A stretch of 12,223 nt of DNA from Pseudomonadota bacterium (lineage in GTDB: Bacteria > Pseudomonadota > Alphaproteobacteria > Rhizobiales > Hyphomicrobiaceae): contig JAEZBZ010000261.1 in NCBI GenBank assembly GCA_023412745.1, forward strand, positions 1-12,223, given 5' to 3'. Below are positions 1 through 7,429 of this stretch, piece after piece. The position numbers were made by a program, and so were the translations under genes. The notes below the pieces were generated by a model that searched no databases, was not told the origin of the DNA, and was given only the letters and a program-made list of their open reading frames with translations. Each line of letters begins with the position of its first letter. The stretch's first letter is position 1.

Positions 1-1506
1 GTCGCGGCGGCAGCCGTCGCCGGTGAAGTACATACCCTTGTAGGCGGAAAAGTAGGTCTGCACGAAACGCTCGTGATCGCCGTACACGGTGCGCATCTGG
101 CCGGGCCAGCTATCCAGGATCACGAGATTTCCGCTCGTCGCGCCTTCCAGCATTTCGCCCTTTTCATCCACGAGTGCTGGCTGGATACCGAAGAACGGCA
201 GCGTCGCCGATCCTGGCTTTAAACGCGTCGCACCCGGCAACGGCGTGATCAGAATGCCGCCAGTTTCTGTCTGCCACCACGTATCGACGACCGGGCAGCG
301 GCCATCGCCAACCACACGGTGATACCATTCCCAGGCTTCCGGATTGATCGGCTCGCCGACACTGCCGAGCAGGCGCAGCGATGAGCGGTCCGTGCGCTTC
401 ACGAAATCGTCGCCCGCACCCATCAGTGCACGGATCGCGGTCGGCGCGGTGTAGAAAATGTTGACGTCCCACTTGTCGACAACGTGCCAGAAGCGCGACG
501 CGGTGGGGTAGTTCGGCACGCCCTCGAACATCAGCGTGGTGGCGCCGTTGGCCAGCGGACCGTAGAGAATGTAGCTGTGGCCGGTGACCCAGCCGACGTC
601 CGCGGTGCACCAGTAGATGTCGCCATCGTGATAATCGAACACGTACTGATGGGTCATTGACGCATAAACAATGTAGCCACCCGACGTGTGCAGCACGCCC
701 TTCGGCTTGCCGGTCGAGCCGGACGTATAAAGAATGAACAGCGGGTCTTCCGCGCTCATTTCCTCCGGCGGGCAATCGGCATTGACCTTGACCAGTTCCT
801 CGTGCAGCCACAGATCGCGCCCAGCGTCCCAGGGCACGTCATTCCCGGTGCGCCGGACAACGAGCACCTTCTCGCCGCCTTTGGTTTTCTTCAGCGCCTC
901 ATCGGTATTCTTCTTCAGCGGAATGGTTCGACCACCGCGTACGCCTTCGTCGGCGGTGATGATGAACTTGGAGTCGCAATCGTCGATGCGGCCGGCGAGG
1001 CTGTCCGGCGAAAAGCCGCCGAACACCACCGAATGCACGGCACCGATGCGCGCGCAGGCCAGCATCGCATAGGCGGCCTCAGGGATCATCGGCATGTAGA
1101 TGGTGACGCGATCGCCCTTCTTGACGCCGTTCGCCTTCAGCACGTTGGCGAACTTGCAGACCCGCTCATGCAGTTGGCGGTAGGTGATCTTTTCGTCGTG
1201 GGTCGGGTCGTCGCCTTCCCAGATGATCGCGACCTGGTCGGCGCGCTTCTTAAGGTGCCGGTCAACGCAGTTGGCGCAGACGTTGAGCGTGCCGTCCTCG
1301 TACCATTTGATCGACACGTTTTCCGGCGCGTAGGAGGTGTTCTTGACCTTAGTGTAGGGCTTGATCCAGTCGATACGCTTGCCCATCTCGCCCCAGAACC
1401 CATTCGGGTCGGCGATCGAGCGCTTGTACATCTCCTGGTATTTCGCCGTGTCGACCCAGGCCCGGCTCGCCCACTCTGCGGGCACGGCGTAGCTCTTTCC
1501 TGACAT
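1..1506 (-). CDS. acs: acetyl-CoA synthetase (AMP-forming), C-terminus cut off by the window edge
   Basis: Converts acetate, ATP and CoA to acetyl-CoA through an acetyl-adenylate; cytoplasmic. The frame is open for 502 codons from the ATG at 1506 to the left edge. Visible motifs: the adenylate-forming P-loop YTSGSTGKPKG (260-270), GWVTGH (305-310) whose Val-Thr matches the acetate-pocket pair of Salmonella Acs, DTWWQTETGG (408-417) whose second Trp (411) limits the pocket to acetate, and YFTGDG (493-498) with the ribose-binding Asp. The family is about 650 residues long, so roughly 150 C-terminal residues are outside the window, including the catalytic Lys that is acetylated in many Acs proteins. 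A GGGAGG ribosome site lies 9 bases before the ATG. No gene follows it within the window, and the nearest upstream gene is 107 bases away, so it probably has its own promoter. No frameshift seen on reading the whole frame. Confidence 0.97.
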   Translation of the reverse strand, partial: MSGKSYAVPAEWASRAWVDTAKYQEMYKRSIADPNGFWGEMGKRIDWIKPYTKVKNTSYAPENVSIKWYEDGTLNVCANCVDRHLKKRADQVAIIWEGDDPTHDEKITYRQLHERVCKFANVLKANGVKKGDRVTIYMPMIPEAAYAMLACARIGAVHSVVFGGFSPDSLAGRIDDCDSKFIITADEGVRGGRTIPLKKNTDEALKKTKGGEKVLVVRRTGNDVPWDAGRDLWLHEELVKVNADCPPEEMSAEDPLFILYTSGSTGKPKGVLHTSGGYIVYASMTHQYVFDYHDGDIYWCTADVGWVTGHSYILYGPLANGATTLMFEGVPNYPTASRFWHVVDKWDVNIFYTAPTAIRALMGAGDDFVKRTDRSSLRLLGSVGEPINPEAWEWYHRVVGDGRCPVVDTWWQTETGGILITPLPGATRLKPGSATLPFFGIQPALVDEKGEMLEGATSGNLVILDSWPGQMRTVYGDHERFVQTYFSAYKGMYFTGDGCRRD

Positions 1507-1547
1507 GGCCCTCAACCTCCCAGATCATGATTGCATTGTTGGCCGGC

Positions 1548-1576
1548 ATTATGTCGGCGAGGCGTGCCGGCCGCAA
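1548..1576 (-). promoter_or_regulatory. possible sigma-70 promoter of acs
   Basis: Read on the minus strand, TTGCGG (1576-1571) and CATAAT (1553-1548) are separated by 17 bases. The -10 matches 5 of 6 consensus bases, but the -35 matches only the TTG. The predicted start would give a leader of about 35 bases before the acs ATG. The position fits, but the match is weak and made by eye. Confidence 0.3.
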
Positions 1577-1613
1577 TTGCCTCGTTGGTCGAAGCCTCGC
1601 ACACTGCCCCGAT

Positions 1614-2033
1614 TCAAACGCCGAACAGCCCGATGATCGCGCCCTGAATAAGCAGAACGCCGAGCCAATGGCCACCATCAATGAACGTTAACGTGGTTCT
1701 GGCGCCCTGGAAGGCGTTGTTGACGGCCATCGTCGTTATCACGAAACCGACCCAGCAGAACGCCCCACTGATGATGCCGTTGCGGATCGTCACCTGACCG
1801 GGGCCGAGATGGCCAATGATGCCCGCCAGAACAGTCGCCATGATGAGCAGCCCAGCGAACGCGACGATGAACGGCACCGTGTTCTTCTGCCAGCCCCCAG
1901 CGACATCGCTCTCCTTGATGCCCGCCGCGACCATCCACGGCCGCGAGAAGATGCCGTACCAAACACCGCCGAACAGAAATCCAGCCACGGCAGCCAACAC
2001 AATGCCGAGCGCGTTCATTCCTCCAAAAGCCAT
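1614..2033 (-). CDS. DUF1761 family membrane protein, 139 aa
   Basis: A small integral membrane protein. I recognise the DUF1761 family from its length, from four hydrophobic segments at about residues 6-28, 53-74, 84-106 and 121-138, and from the WYG...F...W pattern at the end of the first helix (25-34). Function is unknown for the family. The start at 2033 is preferred over an upstream in-frame ATG at 2126 because an AGGGG-type ribosome site sits just before it and the protein then begins directly with the first helix; the extra 31 residues are polar and unlike the family. It lies 89 bases downstream of the MoaD-like gene on the same strand, so co-transcription with the molybdenum hydroxylase operon is possible but unproven. 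acs begins 107 bases further on. Confidence 0.8.
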   Translation of the reverse strand: MAFGGMNALGIVLAAVAGFLFGGVWYGIFSRPWMVAAGIKESDVAGGWQKNTVPFIVAFAGLLIMATVLAGIIGHLGPGQVTIRNGIISGAFCWVGFVITTMAVNNAFQGARTTLTFIDGGHWLGVLLIQGAIIGLFGV

Positions 2034-2122
2034 GTTCCGCCCCTTTTCGGTGATCCGGCGGCAACTTAGCAGATTTCGCAAGGAGATGCTTGCCCAACTG
2101 CGCCCGATGCACGGCTGCAGCG

Positions 2123-2368
2123 TCAACCGCCCGCGATCTGCGGCAGTACATGGACTTCGGCGTCTGGCTCGATAGGTTGTAGGAGCGCATCCTGGTAGAT
2201 CTGGCCGTCGATCGCAACAGCCAGACCCCCTTCGAGATGCGGGGCGAGTTCGGGATACCTTTCACCCAGGCGCGCAAAGAGCTGCCGGATAGTGCCGGCC
2301 TGAACCTCCAGCTTCGTCACCCCGCCAGTGAACTGCCGCAGATTTCCAACCAGCGTAACCTGGGCCAT
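2123..2368 (-). CDS. MoaD/ThiS-like sulfur-carrier protein, 81 aa
   Basis: A beta-grasp ubiquitin-like protein ending in LPQIAGG. In MoaD and ThiS the C-terminal Gly-Gly is adenylated and converted to a thiocarboxylate that donates sulfur to molybdopterin or thiamin thiazole. The N-terminal half (VTLVGNLRQF, then a GTIRQLFARLGERYPEL helix) and the acidic run before the Gly-Gly fit the MoaD side. The start at 2368 is chosen because AGGAAT lies about 8 bases upstream and the protein starts on strand 1; an in-frame ATG at 2422 would add 18 unrelated residues over a hairpin. It is the next gene after the Mo subunit of the hydroxylase (87-base gap). It is probably an accessory carrier for this enzyme rather than the housekeeping moaD, because no moaE or moaC is next to it; that role is inference. 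Confidence 0.85.
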   Translation of the reverse strand: MAQVTLVGNLRQFTGGVTKLEVQAGTIRQLFARLGERYPELAPHLEGGLAVAIDGQIYQDALLQPIEPDAEVHVLPQIAGG

Positions 2369-2410
2369 GGGGTATTCCTGTTCATCGCAGCCCGATGCCG
2401 CGCACACCAG

Positions 2411-2436
2411 CTCTCTCTCCACTGAGGGAGAGAGGG
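2411..2436. repeat. inverted repeat / hairpin between Mo-subunit gene and MoaD-like gene
   Basis: CTCTCTCTCC (2411-2420) pairs with GGAGAGAGGG (2427-2436) around a 6-base loop, 10 pairs with one G-T wobble. It lies in the 87-base gap between the two genes. There is no clear T-run after it on the minus strand, so it is not a textbook terminator; it may stabilise or process the mRNA, or be a dispersed palindromic element. Confidence 0.6.
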
Positions 2437-2455
2437 AGGCAGCGTACTGCCGTCC

Positions 2456-4768
2456 TCACACCTTCAAGGCTGCATCGCCGCGGGTCCGTGCCGCGTCGAT
2501 GGCCGCCAAGACTTTCGGCGGTGACATCGGCAGCTCCGTGAAGCGCAGCCCCGTGGCGTTGGCGATAGCGTTGGCGATAGCGCCCATCGGCGGCACGATC
2601 GGCGTCTCGCCGACACCGCGCACACCATAGGGATGGCGCGGGTTCGGCACCTCGACGATAACGGTGTCGATCATCGGCAAATCGGAGGCCACCGGGATGC
2701 GATAGTCCAGGAAGCCCGCGTTCTGCAGCCGGCCGTCATCGCCGTAGATGTACTCCTCGTTCAGCGCCCAACCGACGCCCTGAGCGGCGCCGCCCTGGAA
2801 CTGTCCCTCCACGTAGCTCGGATGCACGGCCTTGCCGGCATCCTGTATCACCGTGTAGCGCACGATACTGACGCGGCCGGTCTCGGGATCCACCTCGACG
2901 TCGGCGATGTGCGTACCGAACGTCGGCGCAGCGCCCTGCGCGTTGATCGACGAGTTGGCGACGATCGGCCCGCCGGTCTTGCCGGCCTTGCGCGCGATAT
3001 CGCCCAGCGTCATCGGCTGGTGCTGACCTGCGTTATCGCCGGCCGGCTTGATCACGCCGTCCTCGTAGGTCACCGCCTCGCGCGGGATATCCCACAACAG
3101 TGCGGCGCGCGCGCAAGCCTGGTCGATCACCTGCTTGGCGGCATTGACGACCGCGATGCCACCCGCGAACGTCGAGCGGCTGCCGCCGGTCAGGAAATTG
3201 TAGCCGAGCGAGCCGGTGTCGGCGATCAGCGGCCGGATGCTCGACACTTCCACACCAAGCTCTTCCGCCGCCATCATGCAGAGCGACGCGCGCAGTCCGC
3301 CGATGTCCGGCGTGCCGGCCATCAGGTTCAGCGTGCCATCCTCGTTGAGCTGCAGCTGGACCGTCGTCTCGCCGCCGATGTTGAACCAGAACCCCGTCGC
3401 GATGCCACGGCCCTGGTTCGGCTTTAGCGGCGCGGACCAATGCGGATGCGCTTCGGCAGCCTTTAGCGTTTCGATCAGCCCGACCGGCCCGAATTTCGGC
3501 CCGTAGGCTGCCTTGGTGCCTTCCTTGGCCGCGTTCTTCAACCGGAATGCGATCGGATCGAGGCCGAGCTTCTGTGCCAACTCATCGATCACGCACTCGA
3601 CCGCATACTCCGAGATCGGCGCACCTGGCGCGCGATAAGCCGCCACCTTGGGCCGGTTGGTAACGACGTCGTAGCCGACGACCTTCACATTGGCGAGGTC
3701 GTAGGGCGCGAACGCGCACATGGCACCCGGGCCGACGGGCGATCCCTGGAACGCGCCGGCCTGATAGTTCAGCTCCGCCTCGGCCGCAGTAATCGTGCCG
3801 TCCTTCTTGGCGCCGATCTTGATGATCATGCTGGCACCCGACGTCGGCCCCGAAGCGCGGAACACCTCCTCGCGTGTCATGGTCATTTTGACCGGACGCT
3901 TGGCCTTCGCCGACAACGCCAGTGCCAGCGGCTCCAGATAAACCACCGTCTTGCCGCCGAAACCGCCGCCGATTTCAGTGGCCGTGACGCGGATTTTCGA
4001 GATGTCCCAGCCTAGCAACTGAGCGCAATGCGCGCGCACCACCCAGTGGCCCTGCGTCGAAACCCACAGATCGGCCTGGCCATCCTCGGTCACCGTCGCG
4101 ATGCAGGCATGCGGCTCGATATAGGCCTGATGCACCGGCTTGGTCTTGAATGCCCGCTCGATCACGACATCGGCTTCGGCAAAGCCCCGGGCCGCATCGC
4201 CGAGAATGAACTCCACCCGTTTGGCGATGTTCGATGGCTTCTCGGGCGCCGGCTTCATGCCAGCGGTGATCATGTCCTCGTGCAACAACGGCGCGTCAGC
4301 CTTCATGGCGTCATCGACATCCAGCACATGCGGCAGGATCTCGTAATCGACCTCCATCAGCTTCAGCGCCTGCTTCGCGATGCTGGCACTCGTTGCCGCC
4401 ACGGCAGCAATCGCGTGCCCCTCGTACAGCGCCTTGTCGTGCGCCAGCACGTTACGCGACACATCGCGGAAGTTGATGATCGACTCGCCGGCCGGAATGA
4501 ACTCCGACGGCTGCTCGGCAAAATCCGTCGCGGTGACGATCGCCTTCACGCCCGGCAACTTCTCGGCCTTCGACGTATCGATGCTTCGGATACGCGCGTG
4601 CGGATGCGGACTGCGCAGCACACGGCCTATGAGCTGGCCGGGCAGGTTATAGTCCGCACCGAAGCGGGCACGGCCCGTCACCTTGTCGACGCCATCGGGA
4701 CGAATGGGCCGTGAACCGATGATCTTGAACTCAGCGGAGGAACCGGAATTGCGAACACGTTCCTGCAT
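2456..4768 (-). CDS. molybdenum hydroxylase, large Mo-cofactor-binding subunit (xanthine dehydrogenase / CO dehydrogenase superfamily), 770 aa
   Basis: The catalytic subunit that hydroxylates a substrate with water-derived oxygen at a molybdenum-cytosine (or molybdopterin) cofactor. The a/b hammerhead domain is at about 28-140. Cofactor motifs follow: EIGGGFGGK (265-273), the active-site loop AYRAPGAP (377-384), GGSRSTFAGG (528-537), QGGAAQGVGWAL (658-669) and GVGETP (718-723), whose Glu721 fits the catalytic base. The loop is neither the AYRCSFR of form I CO dehydrogenase nor the RGFGGPQ type of xanthine dehydrogenase, so the substrate is unknown. A segment that is often IGQG in relatives reads IGGL (489-492). 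The length is normal. It starts 3 bases after the 2Fe-2S gene's stop, with AGGAG about 10 bases before the ATG. The superfamily assignment is secure; the substrate is not. Confidence 0.95.
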   Translation of the reverse strand: MQERVRNSGSSAEFKIIGSRPIRPDGVDKVTGRARFGADYNLPGQLIGRVLRSPHPHARIRSIDTSKAEKLPGVKAIVTATDFAEQPSEFIPAGESIINFRDVSRNVLAHDKALYEGHAIAAVAATSASIAKQALKLMEVDYEILPHVLDVDDAMKADAPLLHEDMITAGMKPAPEKPSNIAKRVEFILGDAARGFAEADVVIERAFKTKPVHQAYIEPHACIATVTEDGQADLWVSTQGHWVVRAHCAQLLGWDISKIRVTATEIGGGFGGKTVVYLEPLALALSAKAKRPVKMTMTREEVFRASGPTSGASMIIKIGAKKDGTITAAEAELNYQAGAFQGSPVGPGAMCAFAPYDLANVKVVGYDVVTNRPKVAAYRAPGAPISEYAVECVIDELAQKLGLDPIAFRLKNAAKEGTKAAYGPKFGPVGLIETLKAAEAHPHWSAPLKPNQGRGIATGFWFNIGGETTVQLQLNEDGTLNLMAGTPDIGGLRASLCMMAAEELGVEVSSIRPLIADTGSLGYNFLTGGSRSTFAGGIAVVNAAKQVIDQACARAALLWDIPREAVTYEDGVIKPAGDNAGQHQPMTLGDIARKAGKTGGPIVANSSINAQGAAPTFGTHIADVEVDPETGRVSIVRYTVIQDAGKAVHPSYVEGQFQGGAAQGVGWALNEEYIYGDDGRLQNAGFLDYRIPVASDLPMIDTVIVEVPNPRHPYGVRGVGETPIVPPMGAIANAIANATGLRFTELPMSPPKVLAAIDAARTRGDAALKV

Positions 4769-4771
4769 GGC

Positions 4772-5248
4772 TCAGGCACTCCTCATCTCGGCGGCCGCAT
4801 CCATGACGGCGCGCACGATCTTGTCATACCCGGTACAGCGACAAAGATTGCCGGCGAGCCAGTAGCGGACTTCCGTTTCGGTCGGATTGTTGTTGCGCTC
4901 CAGCAGCGATTTGGCCGCGACGAGGAAGCCCGGCGTACAGATCCCGCATTGAAGCGCGGCGTGCTCCAGGAACTTGCGTTGCAGCGGATGCAGCTCATCG
5001 CCGTTTGCCATCCCCTCGATGGTGTCCACCGACTTGCCGTTCATTTCGACGCCGAGCATCAGGCACGAGCACACCAGCCGGCCATCGACGACAACGCTGC
5101 ACGCGCCGCAATCGCCGGTGCCGCAGCCTTCCTTAGTGCCGGTTAATTCCAGCTCGTCGCGCAGAACATCGAGCAGCGTCTGCTGCGTCTCGCACAGCGC
5201 CTCCACCGGGTCGCCGTTCAGATTGAACGCGATGTGATGCTTCGCCAT
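4772..5248 (-). CDS. molybdenum hydroxylase, small 2Fe-2S subunit, 158 aa
   Basis: The electron-transfer subunit, passing electrons from molybdenum to FAD through two [2Fe-2S] clusters. All eight cysteine ligands are present: plant-ferredoxin-type C42, C47, C50 and C62 in the N-terminal domain (ECG-like motif EGCGTGDCGAC), and C101, C104, C136 and C138 in the helical C-terminal domain (QCGICTPGF and NLCRCTGY). Full length for the family. Its ATG overlaps the stop of the FAD gene (TAATG), indicating translational coupling, and the Mo-subunit gene begins 3 bases after its stop. Confidence 0.97.
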   Translation of the reverse strand: MAKHHIAFNLNGDPVEALCETQQTLLDVLRDELELTGTKEGCGTGDCGACSVVVDGRLVCSCLMLGVEMNGKSVDTIEGMANGDELHPLQRKFLEHAALQCGICTPGFLVAAKSLLERNNNPTETEVRYWLAGNLCRCTGYDKIVRAVMDAAAEMRSA

Positions 5249-6111
5249 TACCGAGACCTCGCCCGTTCGTATGCTTTCTGCGCGGTGCGACGCGCCATGA
5301 CGCCCGCGACCTTGATGCGGAACTCGCGCGTGCCACGCTTATCATCGATCGGCTTGCAGGCGGCCCGGACTGCAGTATCGAGACGATCCAGCGCCGCCGC
5401 ATCGAGGCTGGTGCCGGTCAGCGCGCCGGCGGCTTCCGGCACCAGCAGCGGCCGCGCGGCAACCGCGCCGAGACCGACGCGCGCAGCTGTCACCACACCC
5501 TTGTCGTCCAGTATCAGGTTGACGCCAGCGCCCACCACCGCGATGTCCATTTCGGTGCGCGGAATGAATCGCAGGTAGGCATCGGCCGCATGCGCCGGAC
5601 GCGGCGGCAACACGAACGCGACCACGAACTCGCCCTTGACCAGCGACAACTTGCGCGGCGCCAGCATGATGTTCTCCACCGGCTCCTCGCGCCGCCCGCC
5701 CGGGCCCGCGATGATCGCCACCGCGCCTGCCGCGATAATGGCGGGCACGCTGTCGGCGGCAGGCGAACCGTTGCATAGGTTTCCGCCCAGCGTGGCGCGG
5801 CCCTGGACCTGGGTCGAGCCGATCAGGTTGGCGGCTTCCACCACGCCCGGCCAGACCTTCTTCAGTTCGGGATGTTCCTTCAGCTCAGCGCCTGTCACCG
5901 CGGCGCCGATCCTGAAGGCGCCATCGGCCTGGCGCTTGATCTCGCGCAGTTCGCCGATGCGCTTGATGTCGACGACGACGTCGGGAGCGATGATTTCGGT
6001 CTTGAGTTGAACCAGCAGGTCGGTGCCTCCGGCCAGGATGCGGGCATCGCCCGGCGATCCGGCCAAAAGCGCGACTGCGGCGTCGAGCGTTTCAGGCGCT
6101 TCGTAACGCAT
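5248..6111 (-). CDS. molybdenum hydroxylase, medium FAD-binding subunit, 287 aa
   Basis: The FAD subunit, which passes electrons from the iron-sulfur clusters to the external acceptor. The two FAD-contacting motifs of the family are clear: AGGTDLL (27-33) and TLGGNLCNGSPAAD (107-120). The C-terminal CO-dehydrogenase-flavoprotein domain follows at about 180-285. The length is typical of CoxM/HcrB-type proteins. AGGAG lies 4 bases before the ATG, and this is the first gene of the operon, facing the divergent promoter region at 6112-6349. The gene order FAD, 2Fe-2S, Mo matches the coxMSL order, but the Mo subunit's loop argues against CO as substrate. No XdhC-, CoxD- or MobA-like maturation gene is in the window, so the cofactor must be finished by factors encoded elsewhere. 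Confidence 0.95.
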   Translation of the reverse strand: MRYEAPETLDAAVALLAGSPGDARILAGGTDLLVQLKTEIIAPDVVVDIKRIGELREIKRQADGAFRIGAAVTGAELKEHPELKKVWPGVVEAANLIGSTQVQGRATLGGNLCNGSPAADSVPAIIAAGAVAIIAGPGGRREEPVENIMLAPRKLSLVKGEFVVAFVLPPRPAHAADAYLRFIPRTEMDIAVVGAGVNLILDDKGVVTAARVGLGAVAARPLLVPEAAGALTGTSLDAAALDRLDTAVRAACKPIDDKRGTREFRIKVAGVMARRTAQKAYERARSR

Positions 6112-6257
6112 ACGGCTCCTCTGGGTGTATTTTGGATCTGTAATAGACCTAGCAAACCACAGACCAAGCCGGACGCCAACCTGTCAGGTTTCTGTGCACG
6201 GCGCTCACGTGATCCGCCGGAAGCCGCTAAAGGCTGAAAGAACGGTTTCGCGGCCTC

Positions 6258-6269
6258 GCCTTTTAAGGC
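6258..6269. promoter_or_regulatory. short palindrome in the divergent intergenic region
   Basis: GCCTT-TT-AAGGC, a perfect 5+5 inverted repeat, about 80 bases before the solute-binding-protein gene and 147 bases before the FAD-subunit gene. It is a candidate regulator site. Short palindromes also occur by chance. Confidence 0.3.
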
Positions 6270-6290
6270 TACAGTGCTGAACCAATTCCT

Positions 6291-6307
6291 GTTTGCTGCG
6301 CGCAAAC
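6291..6307. promoter_or_regulatory. candidate operator GTTTGC-N5-GCAAAC
   Basis: A perfect 6+6 inverted repeat with a 5-base spacer, whose arms resemble sites of dimeric repressors. It lies 42 bases before the ATG of the solute-binding-protein gene and overlaps a weak possible -35 (TTGCTG, 6293-6298), which is 17 bases from CAAAAT (6316-6321). A protein bound here could switch both divergent transcripts. No regulator gene is in the window. Seen by eye only. Confidence 0.4.
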
Positions 6308-6349
6308 ATTAGTCACAAAATTCAATGATTTAGCTGGGAGGAGACCTCC

Positions 6350-7399
6350 ATGACGGTGACCCGCCGTACCTTCATCGCGACTATTGGTGCCGGCATTGCC
6401 GCCCCCGCGGTGCTGCGTGTGATGCCAGCGAAAGCTGCCGACGTGACGCTCCGGCTGCATCACTTTCTTCCGGCGATGTCGAACGTCCATACAAAGGTCT
6501 TGATGCCGTGGACCAAGCGTGTCGCCGAAGCGAGCGGCGGCAAATTGAAGATCGATGTCTTCCCCTCGATGCAGCTCGGCGGCACGCCGCCTCAGCTTTA
6601 TGATCAGGCAAAAGACGGCGTCGCGGATATCATCTGGACGCTGCCGGGCTACACTGCATCGCGTTTTCCGGCGAGTGAAGTGTTCGAATTGCCTTTCATC
6701 GCGTCGCGAAATGCCAGCGTGTCAGCACGCGCGGCACAGGACTATGCCCAACAGCATCTCAAGGAAGAAACCAAGGACGTTCACCTCCTGAGCTTCTGGT
6801 GTCATGACCGCGGCGTCATTCACTCCAATCGTCAGGTCAACACCATGGATGACCTGAAGGGCCTCAAGCTGCGCTTCCCGACGCGCCTTGCCGGAGAAGC
6901 CCTAAAGCTGCTCGGCGCTAGCCCGATCGGCATGCCGGTGCCGCAGGTCCCCGAAAGCCTCGCGCAGAAGGTCATCGACGGCGCTGTGATCCCATGGGAG
7001 GTCGTGCCCGCAGTCAAAGTGCAGGAACTGGTCAAGTTCCACACGGAAATTCCCGGCTCCCCGACCTTCTATACCGCCACCTTCATGCTGGCCATGAACC
7101 CTGCCAAATACGACAGCCTGCCGGCTGACCTCAAAAAGGTCATCGACGACCAGTCCGGCATGGCGTTCGCGAGCGAGGCGGGTAAGATTTGGGATGAAAT
7201 GAGCAACTCCGTGCTCGAAATGGTTCAGAAGCGCGGTGGCAATACCATCACGACGATCAGCGAGGACGAGAAGACCAAATGGGTGAAAACGACCGAGCCG
7301 GTTGTCGAAGCGTGGATCAAGCAGATGCAGAGCCGCAATCTTGATGGCGCAAAGCTGCTCGAAGCGGCCAAGGCATCACTCGCCAAATATCAGGCTTGA
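6350..7399 (+). CDS. TRAP transporter DctP-family solute-binding protein, 349 aa, Tat signal
   Basis: A periplasmic substrate-binding protein of a tripartite (TRAP) transporter. The N-terminus has TRRTFIA (4-10), a twin-arginine motif, then a hydrophobic stretch and a likely cleavage site after AKA (27-29), which suggests export in folded form. The mature part shows DctP-type features: the LRLHHFLP start, GGTPPQLYDQAKDGVADI (77-94), and DLKGLKLRFP (168-177) with Arg175, equivalent to the Arg that binds the substrate carboxylate in most family members. GGGAGGAGA lies about 6 bases before the ATG. No DctQ or DctM membrane genes are adjacent, so it is an orphan within this window. It is divergent from the molybdenum hydroxylase operon, suggesting a shared substrate, and is followed 30 bases later by a DUF1330 gene. 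Confidence 0.93.
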   Translation: MTVTRRTFIATIGAGIAAPAVLRVMPAKAADVTLRLHHFLPAMSNVHTKVLMPWTKRVAEASGGKLKIDVFPSMQLGGTPPQLYDQAKDGVADIIWTLPGYTASRFPASEVFELPFIASRNASVSARAAQDYAQQHLKEETKDVHLLSFWCHDRGVIHSNRQVNTMDDLKGLKLRFPTRLAGEALKLLGASPIGMPVPQVPESLAQKVIDGAVIPWEVVPAVKVQELVKFHTEIPGSPTFYTATFMLAMNPAKYDSLPADLKKVIDDQSGMAFASEAGKIWDEMSNSVLEMVQKRGGNTITTISEDEKTKWVKTTEPVVEAWIKQMQSRNLDGAKLLEAAKASLAKYQA

Positions 7400-7429
7400 G
7401 CGGCGGGCAGGAAAAACGACGGAGGTCAC

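Noticed and set aside
688..1503. 271-codon plus-strand open frame inside acs
   Set aside because: Exactly opposite the intact acs frame, His/Val/Arg-rich and without motifs.
2558..2581. 12-base tandem repeat (GTTGGCGATAGC twice) near the end of the Mo-subunit gene
   Set aside because: It encodes the Ala-Ile-Ala-Asn repeats of a conserved C-terminal helix in this family, so it needs no special explanation.
2633..4714. Long plus-strand open frames opposite the Mo subunit (2633-3427 and 4028-4714)
   Set aside because: Shadows of the Mo-subunit gene; Arg/His-rich translations with no ribosome sites or family features.
2456..6111. Identification as aerobic CO dehydrogenase (coxMSL)
   Set aside because: Gene order matches, but the active-site loop is AYRAPGAP, not AYRCSFR, and no coxD/E/F/G genes are present in the window.
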